Assembly: GCA_015494035.1 (NCBI GenBank)
Contig: WGBZ01000200.1
Coordinates: 1 to 12,180 of the forward strand
DNA: 12,180 bases
Direction of reading: 5' to 3'
Source of the DNA: Lysobacterales bacterium
Lineage (GTDB): Bacteria > Pseudomonadota > Gammaproteobacteria > Xanthomonadales > Marinicellaceae
Positions 6,529 through 12,180 of the stretch are shown here, piece by piece. The notes below the pieces were generated by a model. That model worked only from the letters and a program-made list of their open reading frames with translations, was not told where the DNA came from and did not search any database. How positions within the stretch are numbered: position 1 is the first letter of the stretch; the number at the start of each line of letters is the position of its first letter. The translations under genes were made by a program, and so were the position numbers.

Positions 6529-7851
6529 ATGCGTAACACCACCGACAAACCGGCCCACAGCAGCAAAGAGCGGTCGCCGGAGAAATCCCTGAAGGCCTTT
6601 CTGGTGGGTGGGGCCGTGCGTGACCGCCTGCTGGGCCTGAAAGTGGATGAAGAAGGCCGTCAGCGGCGGGACCGTGACTGGGTGGTAGTGGGCAGCACGC
6701 CAGAACAAATGACCGAGCTGGGTTTTCGTCCGGTGGGGCAGGATTTCCCGGTCTTCCTTCACCCGCACAGCCATGAGGAATACGCCTTGGCGCGCACCGA
6801 GCGCAAGACCGCGCGTGGCTATCACGGCTTCCAGTTTAACGCCTCTCCCGAAGTCACACTGGAGCAAGACCTGGCTCGGCGCGACCTGACCATCAACGCC
6901 ATGGCTGAAGACGCTGCCGGTCGCGTGATCGACCCCTTTGGTGGCCAGCAGGATTTGCAGGACAGGTGGTTGCGTCATGTTTCACCGGCTTTTGCCGAAG
7001 ACCCGGTCCGCATCCTGCGCGTGGCCCGTTTTATGGCCCGCTTTGCGCCCTTGGGTTTTCGCGTGCACCCAGACACTTTGGCCTTGATGCGGCAGATGGT
7101 CGAAAACGGGGAAGTGGATGCCCTGGTGCCCGAACGGGTGTGGGCCGAATTGCGCCGGGCACTGGATGAACCCCGGCCTTCAGCCTTTATCGAAACCTTG
7201 CGTGAGTGCGGAGCACTGGCCAGGATTCTGCCGGAAGTGGATTGCCTTTGGGGCATTCCGCAAACGGCACGCTGGCACCCGGAAATCGACACCGGGGTGC
7301 ATGTGATGATGGCGCTGGACAAAGCCGCCGCCTTGCCCAATGACGTCACCTACGCGGTGCTGGTGCACGACCTGGGCAAAGGCATCACGCCCAAGGAGGT
7401 GCTGCCGGGTCACCGTGGTCATGAGTCCGCCGGTGTGCCGCTGGTGCGCGCCGTCAGTCAACGGTTGCGGGTGCCACGGGATTACCGCCAGCTGGCCGAA
7501 ACCGTGTGTCGCTGGCATTTGCACAGCCACACCGCCTTTGAGCTGCGGCCAAAAACCATAGAGAAGCTGTTTCGGGCCGCCGATGCTTACCGCAACCCCG
7601 AACGCTTTGAAAAGTTTCTGCTGGCTTGTCAGGCCGACAGCCAGGGGCGCAAAGGCTGGAGTGACAAACCCTATCCTCAGGCTGATTACCTGCGCGCCTG
7701 CTTGCAAGTCGCCAGCACGGTCAAACCCAGTGCAGATGCACTGGCAAACAAGTCTCCCACGGCCATTGGTGAATACGTGAAAAAAAGCCGCACACAGGCC
7801 ATCGCCACGGTGGACAAGGCGCCATTTGTGGCACTGGACCTGTCCACCTGA
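6529..7851 (+). CDS. cca: CCA-adding tRNA nucleotidyltransferase with HD domain
   Basis: Cca adds or repairs the 3' CCA end of tRNAs in the cytosol, using CTP and ATP without a nucleic-acid template. The 440-residue protein has the class II nucleotidyltransferase head GGAVRD (27-32), the catalytic carboxylates D48 and D50 in RDRDWVVVG, and RRDLTINA (117-124). The C-terminal half carries an HD phosphohydrolase domain, with H280-D281 in VHDLGKG and the downstream HRGH motif. This matches the bifunctional E. coli type, which also has phosphatase and phosphodiesterase activity. It differs in about 21 extra N-terminal residues before KAFLVGGAVRD and a charged insert (EEGRQRR) just before the catalytic aspartates. 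The ATG is the first in-frame start after a TGA at 6517-6519, but there is no good ribosome binding site. The gene follows slt by 20 nt and ends before a terminator. Confidence 0.95.
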   Translation: MRNTTDKPAHSSKERSPEKSLKAFLVGGAVRDRLLGLKVDEEGRQRRDRDWVVVGSTPEQMTELGFRPVGQDFPVFLHPHSHEEYALARTERKTARGYHGFQFNASPEVTLEQDLARRDLTINAMAEDAAGRVIDPFGGQQDLQDRWLRHVSPAFAEDPVRILRVARFMARFAPLGFRVHPDTLALMRQMVENGEVDALVPERVWAELRRALDEPRPSAFIETLRECGALARILPEVDCLWGIPQTARWHPEIDTGVHVMMALDKAAALPNDVTYAVLVHDLGKGITPKEVLPGHRGHESAGVPLVRAVSQRLRVPRDYRQLAETVCRWHLHSHTAFELRPKTIEKLFRAADAYRNPERFEKFLLACQADSQGRKGWSDKPYPQADYLRACLQVASTVKPSADALANKSPTAIGEYVKKSRTQAIATVDKAPFVALDLST

Positions 7852-7867
7852 GCACATCCATAACAGC

Positions 7868-7891
7868 AAAAAGCCCGGCAGAACCGGGCTT
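7868..7891 (-). terminator. Intrinsic terminator between convergent genes
   Basis: AAGCCCGG (7871-7878) and CCGGGCTT (7884-7891) form an 8-bp perfect stem around a 5-nt loop. On the minus strand the stem ends in a run of five T, so it mainly ends the exported-protein gene. It lacks a T run on the plus strand, but the stem could still hinder readthrough from cca. Confidence 0.8.
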
Positions 7892-7924
7892 GCAAGTTGA
7901 TTGAAACTGATTGACAGGAGCAAA

Positions 7925-8941
7925 TCAGTGACGGGAATTGCTTTCCAGTCGTGCCATCAGGCTGCGGGCGATGGTCTGGCTGCGCAGGCGTTTGGTCTGT
8001 TCGCTTTTGCTTAAGGCGCTCAGTGACCGCGCCGGTGGCGCCTGCTTGAAAAGATCGCTCAGGCCATGCACAGCCTGGCTGGTGGCCACGGCGGTTTTGC
8101 CGTTGTCCACCGAGGACGGCCCTTCGCCGGTTTCGATAAAGGTGCGGCTGGCGGTGCGAAAGCCACGCACCGGGTAGAAAATGTTGTTGTTGCCACTGGC
8201 CTTGGGGTACAGCTCGGCCACGCCATCAAATTGATAGGTGCCAACGGTCAGGTAATAGGCCAGCCAGTAATCGGCGCTGTCGTTCACCACCACCACCACT
8301 TCATCATTGACCGGGTCGTAGGTGGCGGCCAGGTCGTGGTTTTGCAGGGCAAAGGCCGAACAGTAGCCGTCCACGGAGTTATCGGGCCGGCAGCCGTCGA
8401 CAAAATCGGTGGTGCCGCTGCGGTCGAGGTTATCAAAAATCATCACGTCGCCATTAAACGGAAAAGTCACATTGGCACTGGAAAAATCAATCACGGCCTG
8501 CCATTCGCCCAACAGGCCCTGCAAGGTGTCGCCCAGCACCAGGCGCATGCGTTCAATGGGCTTGGCCTGTCCGCCAAATTGCAAGGTGGCGGTGGTCTCG
8601 GTGAGGAAGTTAATGGTCACTGGCCCCATTTCGCCCTGCAACGTAATGGGCCGCGTGTAGGCACAGTCAATGCAGGGGCCGCCATAGGTGTAATGCATGA
8701 CCGAATCAAACAAGGCGTTGCCCTGCAATGACGCACCGGCGGTGTACCATTCCGGATTGCCATCAGTGTCGTAAACGTAAAAGGCCACGAACATGAAATT
8801 GTCCTGGATTTCAATGGCGTAGCCGCTGCCGGGCTCATCGGGGTTCCACCAGAAGCCGGACTCGGGCGTAAACGCCGAAACAGAAAACGCGCACACCAGG
8901 CTTACGGCGAGCGCGGAGAGGAATTTTTTCAGTGCAGACAT
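7925..8941 (-). CDS. Exported protein of unknown function, GxWWNP type
   Basis: The 338-residue product has a clear signal peptide (KK followed by a hydrophobic stretch, likely cut after SVSA at residue 23) and no other membrane segment. It is thus probably periplasmic or secreted. Residues 28-68 carry an aromatic pattern, SGFWWNPDEPGSGYAIEIQ followed by FYVYDTDGNPEWY. I recognise this pattern from many uncharacterised secreted proteobacterial proteins, usually as a beta-rich module. Four cysteines remain after cleavage (C90, C93, C184, C194), suited to two disulfides. The middle is acidic and beta-like. The last 50 residues are helical, rich in Ser, Arg and Lys, and may be a separate tail. 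AAGGAG (minus strand, 8948-8953) lies 6 nt before the ATG, so the start is good. It shares a 68-bp divergent intergenic region with tatD. I cannot assign a function. Confidence 0.85.
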   Translation of the reverse strand: MSALKKFLSALAVSLVCAFSVSAFTPESGFWWNPDEPGSGYAIEIQDNFMFVAFYVYDTDGNPEWYTAGASLQGNALFDSVMHYTYGGPCIDCAYTRPITLQGEMGPVTINFLTETTATLQFGGQAKPIERMRLVLGDTLQGLLGEWQAVIDFSSANVTFPFNGDVMIFDNLDRSGTTDFVDGCRPDNSVDGYCSAFALQNHDLAATYDPVNDEVVVVVNDSADYWLAYYLTVGTYQFDGVAELYPKASGNNNIFYPVRGFRTASRTFIETGEGPSSVDNGKTAVATSQAVHGLSDLFKQAPPARSLSALSKSEQTKRLRSQTIARSLMARLESNSRH

Positions 8942-8952
8942 GGAAGGCTCCT

Positions 8953-8980
8953 TTGTTCAGTTTGTCTTGCCCGCTATACT
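8953..8980 (+). promoter_or_regulatory. Probable tatD promoter
   Basis: TTGTTC (8953-8958) and TATACT (8975-8980) are 16 nt apart and match 4 and 5 of 6 consensus bases. Transcription would start near 8987, about 23 nt before the tatD ATG. The -35 box overlaps the ribosome binding site of the divergent gene, so the two leaders are packed tightly. Confidence 0.55.
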
Positions 8981-9009
8981 ACCGGCTTTTCCTGAATAGC
9001 GAATGAACG

Positions 9010-9834
9010 ATGCCCACAAACGCGGATCAAGCCTCGTCAGCCAATGCCGAACTGATAGACATTGGCGCCAACCTGAGCCACGACAGTTTTGATGCCGACC
9101 GCCAACAGGTCATTGCCGATGCACAGGCCGCCGGGGTGGTGCACATGGTGGTGACCGGCTCCAGCGTGGCCTGTTCACGCCAGGGCGCACAACTGGCTGA
9201 AGACTACCCCGGCGTGCTCACCTCCACCGCCGGTATTCACCCGCATCACGCCAGTGAATTCAGTGCTGAAGCCGAAGCGGCGTTGGCCGAGTTGCTGGCC
9301 TTGCCGCAGGTGGTGGCGGTGGGAGAAACCGGCCTGGATTACTTTCGCGATTTCTCACCGCGCCCGGCGCAGTTGTTCTCCTTTGAGCAGCACATCGCCC
9401 TGGCCTGTGAAACGGGCCTGCCCATGTTTTTGCACCAGCGCGATGCCCACAGTGATTTTTTGCCTATTCTGAAAGCCCACCGGGACGCACTTTCTGAGGT
9501 GGTGGTGCATTGTTTTACCGACACGCGCGAGGCCTTGTTTGACTACCTGGATCTGGATTGTCACATTGGCGTCACGGGCTGGATTTGTGACGAGCGCCGG
9601 GGCAAAACCCTACAGGAAATCGTGCACAACATTCCCGACAATCGCCTGCTGGTGGAAACCGATGCCCCCTATCTGCTGCCGCGAGACCTGGACCCCAAGC
9701 CATCGAACCGGCGCAATGAGCCCAAATACCTGCCCCACGTGGTCAAAGCCATTGCGCATCACCGCCAGCAGGATTGGCGGCTGGTGGCGCGTGTCAGCAG
9801 TGAAAATGCACGGCGGTTTTTCAGGTTTGATTGA
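9010..9834 (+). CDS. tatD: TatD family metal-dependent DNase
   Basis: TatD is a cytosolic metal-dependent nuclease of the amidohydrolase fold (a TIM barrel). In E. coli it acts as a 3'-5' exonuclease linked to DNA repair. The 274-residue protein resembles TatD itself more than YcfH or YjjV. It starts the barrel with DIGANL instead of the HxH motif of those paralogues, and shares TAGIHPHHASEF, TGWICDERRGKTL and TDAPYLLPRDL with TatD. Likely metal and catalytic residues are E106 in GETGLDY, H142 in FLHQRDAH, H167 in VVHCFTD and D218 in ETDAPY. About 14 residues precede the usual TatD start. ATG at 9010 fits the promoter position but has a weak ribosome binding site; the ATG at 9003 is out of frame. 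No tatABC genes are nearby. No terminator is visible in the 70 bp before the convergent MATE gene. Confidence 0.93.
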   Translation: MPTNADQASSANAELIDIGANLSHDSFDADRQQVIADAQAAGVVHMVVTGSSVACSRQGAQLAEDYPGVLTSTAGIHPHHASEFSAEAEAALAELLALPQVVAVGETGLDYFRDFSPRPAQLFSFEQHIALACETGLPMFLHQRDAHSDFLPILKAHRDALSEVVVHCFTDTREALFDYLDLDCHIGVTGWICDERRGKTLQEIVHNIPDNRLLVETDAPYLLPRDLDPKPSNRRNEPKYLPHVVKAIAHHRQQDWRLVARVSSENARRFFRFD

Positions 9835-9904
9835 GCGGAAATCGACAGGATCAGAGACGTTTTGTCAGTGGCCACGCGGTGAGTAGACAGGAAAGGTACA
9901 GCGC

Positions 9905-11293
9905 TCAGGATAGATGCAGGGCGTTATCCGGATCGATTTCGGCCAGCAACCGGCGCAGCTCGGCAGGTCGGGTCTTCTGGTAGAAGCGCCACAGGTTGAG
10001 AATGGCCGCCAGAATCAGCCCGGCGATCAGCCCGATCCACAAGCCTTCGGCCCCCATGTTCTTTTCAAACGTCAGCCACCACGACACCACGAAACCCACG
10101 CCCCAGAAAGCCAGAATGGTGCTGAACATCAGAAAGCGGGTGTCCTGCAAGCCACGCAGGGCGCCGGCGGCGGCCACCTGCAGTCCGTCGGCCAGTTGAA
10201 AGATACCGGCCAGAAACAGCAGGCTGACGGCCACGGAAACAATCAGCGCATCATCGGTGTACAGGTGCGCGATCTGCTCTGGCCAGGTAAACAGAATCAT
10301 GGCAGAGATGGTTTGCGTCACCAGCGTCAGGGCAATGCCCACCCAGCCGGCGCGGCGAATGTCCTCGGGGCATTTGCGGCCCACGGCGTTGCCCACGCGA
10401 ATGGTAATGACCATGGCCAGACCCAGCGGGATCATGAACAGCAGAGAAGCAAAGTTGAGCGTGATCTGGTGGGCGGCAATCACGTGCGGGGCCAGTCGCG
10501 AGGCCATGATGGTGACCACGGAAAAAAAGCCGGCTTCGGCAAACACCGCCACGCCAATGGGGAAACCCAGCCTGACCACACGCCGGATTTCGTGCCAGTC
10601 GGGCTTTTCCCACTGACTGAAAACGCCAAAAGGCCTGAAGTGCCGGTGCGTGCCGATAATGGCGCCATAAGCCAGCATCTGGCAGAACAGCACCGCTGCG
10701 GTGGCATAGCCACAGCCACGCACGCCCAGGGCCGGAAACCCCAGTTTGCCAAACATCAGTACGTAGTTGAAGGGAATGTTCAGCAGCAGGCCAAGAAAGC
10801 TGATGTACATGGTGTAACGCGTATGCGAGACACCATCGGCCAGGTAGCGAAAGGCCAGAAACAGGGTAAAAGGGAAAATGCCCCAGCTGATCGCTTTCAG
10901 GTAGCCAATGGCATCGGGACGCACCTCCGGCCGAGTGCCCATTAACTCAAAAACCGGGGGCAGAGTGCGCAGGATGACAAAGCTGAAAATGGCCAGTATC
11001 AGCGCCAGCCACATGACCTGACGGATCAGCGGGCCAATTTTCTCGTGCCGACCGGCCCCGTCCATTTCCGAAACCAGCGGTGGCGTGGCCATCAGAATGC
11101 CCAGCACAAACACCACCACCGAAGCCCACACGGCCGAACCCACACCCACCGCCGCCAGCGCGATGGAACCCAGCCGGCCGGCCATGACGGTGTCCACGAA
11201 GCTCATGGCCACCACGGTGATTTGCCCCAGTATCAGTGGCAGCCCCAGTTTCAGAGTCAGCAGCACGTGCTGTTTGATGCTTTTGGCTTGCAT
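9905..11293 (-). CDS. MATE family multidrug/Na+ antiporter, NorM/MdtK type
   Basis: The 462-residue protein is an integral inner-membrane transporter. It has about twelve hydrophobic segments arranged as two six-helix halves, the hallmark of MATE pumps, which export cationic drugs in exchange for Na+ or H+. The first helices contain VDTVMAGRLG (D34), the conserved NorM-type motif in which the aspartate takes part in cation coupling. The length is close to E. coli MdtK (457 residues). Segments such as NIPFNYVLMFGKLGFPALGVRGCGYATAA also match MdtK-like proteins. The frame is open 70 codons further upstream, but that part is hydrophilic and covers the promoter. I therefore use ATG at 11293, preceded by AGGG 3 nt away and AGGA further up. 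The substrate cannot be read from sequence. It is divergent from the epimerase gene. Confidence 0.92.
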   Translation of the reverse strand: MQAKSIKQHVLLTLKLGLPLILGQITVVAMSFVDTVMAGRLGSIALAAVGVGSAVWASVVVFVLGILMATPPLVSEMDGAGRHEKIGPLIRQVMWLALILAIFSFVILRTLPPVFELMGTRPEVRPDAIGYLKAISWGIFPFTLFLAFRYLADGVSHTRYTMYISFLGLLLNIPFNYVLMFGKLGFPALGVRGCGYATAAVLFCQMLAYGAIIGTHRHFRPFGVFSQWEKPDWHEIRRVVRLGFPIGVAVFAEAGFFSVVTIMASRLAPHVIAAHQITLNFASLLFMIPLGLAMVITIRVGNAVGRKCPEDIRRAGWVGIALTLVTQTISAMILFTWPEQIAHLYTDDALIVSVAVSLLFLAGIFQLADGLQVAAAGALRGLQDTRFLMFSTILAFWGVGFVVSWWLTFEKNMGAEGLWIGLIAGLILAAILNLWRFYQKTRPAELRRLLAEIDPDNALHLS

Positions 11294-11374
11294 GCGCCCT
11301 ATATTTCCTGAATAATCAATGACTTGCCCCCCTTTTTCCGGTTGGCGGCGGATCACTGGGCGGCGAGTGAATTG

Positions 11375-11389
11375 CCCGATTGTATCGGG
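11375..11389. promoter_or_regulatory. Inverted repeat over the MATE promoter -10 box
   Basis: CCCGAT (11375-11380) and ATCGGG (11384-11389) form a perfect inverted repeat with a 3-nt centre. It is centred on the predicted -10 box of the MATE gene. A repressor bound here would block that promoter. This is an inference from position; no regulator gene lies next to it. Confidence 0.4.
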
Positions 11390-11407
11390 TTTGGCGGTTT
11401 CTGCCCA
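11379..11407 (-). promoter_or_regulatory. Probable promoter of the MATE gene
   Basis: Read on the minus strand, TGGGCA (11402-11407) and TACAAT (11379-11384) are 17 nt apart and match 4 and 5 of 6 consensus bases. Transcription would begin near 11372 and give a leader of about 80 nt. Confidence 0.5.
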
Positions 11408-11485
11408 GCGCAACCCGCGCCGAGGGAAATAATGAAAGCGTATCCGGTGAATAGAAACCGGCGCGGTCACAGAAAAACACACACT

Positions 11486-11497
11486 GCCAGTACTGGC
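11486..11497. repeat. 12-bp perfect palindrome upstream of the epimerase gene
   Basis: GCCAGTACTGGC is a complete 12-bp palindrome ending 18 nt before the epimerase ATG. It is a candidate operator or a small hairpin in the leader. A second small inverted repeat, CCGGT/ACCGG (11444-11448 and 11457-11461), lies further upstream. I found no convincing plus-strand promoter between 11294 and 11515. Confidence 0.45.
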
Positions 11498-11515
11498 CGA
11501 CACCAGGGAGTTGTC

Positions 11516-12180
11516 ATGTCAAAGCGAGCCATCGTCACCGGGGCCACCGGATTTCTTGGTCAGCATCTGGTTAACCAGCTGGTTGAACAAGGCTGGCAGG
11601 TGATTGCCCTGTGCCGGGATCATTTCAAGGCCGCGCATTTGCCCAAAAGCGTGCAGGTGGTATTAGGTGATATCACCGACCCGATGAGCCTGGACAAATT
11701 ACCCAACGGGGCCGATGCCGTCTTTCACACCGCCGCCAGCACCAACACCTGGAGCCAGCGCAACGCCGAGCAGGATCGGACCAACCTGGAAGGCACCCGA
11801 AACGTGCTGGACATGGCCAGCAACAAGGGCGTCAAGCGCTTTATTCACACCTCGTCGGTGGTGGTTTATGGTACCGACGCCCACGATGTGCATGAAGACC
11901 TGCCCAAGGTCGGTGACACGTCGTGGATCAATTACGTGCGCACCAAAACCCTGGCCGAAAAAATGGTGCTGAACGAAACAGCCGGCGGCCCCATGCAGGC
12001 GGTGGTGCTCAACCCCACGCACATCATCGGCCCGGGCGACACGCGCAATTGGGCGCGCCTGATCCAGATGCTTGCGCGGCGCAAACTGCCGGCCATTCCA
12101 CCGGGCGCTGGCTCATTTGCCGACGTGCGCTCGGTGGCCGCCGGACACATCGCCGCCTTCGAGCAAGGCCAGTCAGGCGA
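11516..12180 (+). CDS. Extended SDR NAD(P)-dependent epimerase/reductase, 3' partial
   Basis: The reading frame runs off the window after 221 complete codons. The protein opens with the Rossmann nucleotide-binding motif TGATGFLG (GxxGxxG at residues 9-15). The acidic pair GD at 51-52 follows, then HTAA at 71-74, and the catalytic YxxxK (Y140, K144) with HTSSVVVYG at 111-119 supplying the serine. This is the extended short-chain dehydrogenase/reductase pattern. The later stretch SFADVRSVAAGHIAAFE resembles dihydroflavonol-4-reductase-like and HpnA-like members more than sugar-nucleotide epimerases. Reactions in this subgroup range from sterol and hopanoid intermediates to aldehydes, so the substrate is open. 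The ATG is supported by AGGGAG (11505-11510) 5 nt upstream. No signal peptide; cytosolic. The C-terminal substrate-binding part is missing from the window. Confidence 0.88.
   Translation, partial: MSKRAIVTGATGFLGQHLVNQLVEQGWQVIALCRDHFKAAHLPKSVQVVLGDITDPMSLDKLPNGADAVFHTAASTNTWSQRNAEQDRTNLEGTRNVLDMASNKGVKRFIHTSSVVVYGTDAHDVHEDLPKVGDTSWINYVRTKTLAEKMVLNETAGGPMQAVVLNPTHIIGPGDTRNWARLIQMLARRKLPAIPPGAGSFADVRSVAAGHIAAFEQGQSG

Noticed and set aside
6516..6536. Six-codon frame (MSTEDA) overlapping the cca start
   Set aside because: Too short and without its own Shine-Dalgarno; likely incidental.
8066..8731. 221-codon plus-strand frame opposite the exported protein gene
   Set aside because: The minus frame has a signal peptide, a good ribosome binding site and a known secreted module. 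The plus frame has only Gly/Val/His-rich repeats typical of a shadow.
9003..9009. Earlier ATG upstream of tatD
   Set aside because: It is out of frame with tatD, and its frame closes after about 29 codons with no protein-like features.
9914..10945. 343-codon plus-strand frame opposite the MATE gene
   Set aside because: The translation is rich in Gln, His and Gly with no domain, as expected opposite a transmembrane protein. The minus-strand MATE assignment is clear.
11294..11503. 70-codon upstream extension of the MATE frame
   Set aside because: It contains the predicted promoter, is hydrophilic and lacks MATE similarity. ATG 11293 gives the normal family length.

Overview
The window looks like chromosomal DNA from a gammaproteobacterium. 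TtcA, RdgC, a YedJ-like HD protein, Slt, the long bacterial-type Cca, TatD and a NorM/MdtK-type MATE pump all resemble their Escherichia coli counterparts over their full length. Codon usage is uniformly GC-rich. I cannot name a genus. There is no tRNA, rRNA, CRISPR array, transposase, phage or defence gene in the window.

Layout. Positions 1-370 are non-coding: a strong terminator (29-55) of a gene outside the window, then a 159-bp palindromic MITE-like element (89-247) with 5-bp direct repeats, then a promoter with a perfect TATAAT box. This promoter drives a single GT4-type glycosyltransferase (371-1396). A short YdcH/DUF465 gene (1472-1678, minus) is divergent from ttcA (1763-2632, GTG start). 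Next come rdgC (2728-3654), the HD phosphohydrolase gene (3681-4379), slt (4376-6508) and cca (6529-7851). All four are on the plus strand with gaps of 26, -4 and 20 nt, and they are probably read largely together. A 16-bp perfect hairpin contains the rdgC stop codon, and a 14-bp tandem duplication covers the HD start codon. A terminator at 7868-7891 separates cca from a convergent gene for an exported protein of unknown function (7925-8941, minus). That gene is divergent from tatD (9010-9834, plus). A MATE pump gene (9905-11293, minus) converges on tatD. It is divergent from an SDR-type epimerase/reductase gene (11516 to the window edge, plus) across 222 bp that hold a promoter and two palindromes.

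How the genes relate. Most are independent housekeeping genes for tRNA maturation and modification (cca, ttcA), nucleic-acid metabolism (rdgC, tatD, HD protein), cell-wall turnover (slt) and export (MATE). I see no evidence for a novel multi-gene system. The points most worth a second look are the palindromic element at 89-247, the hairpin-encoded RdgC tail, the duplicated start of the HD gene, the secreted W-rich protein, and the possible operator on the MATE promoter.
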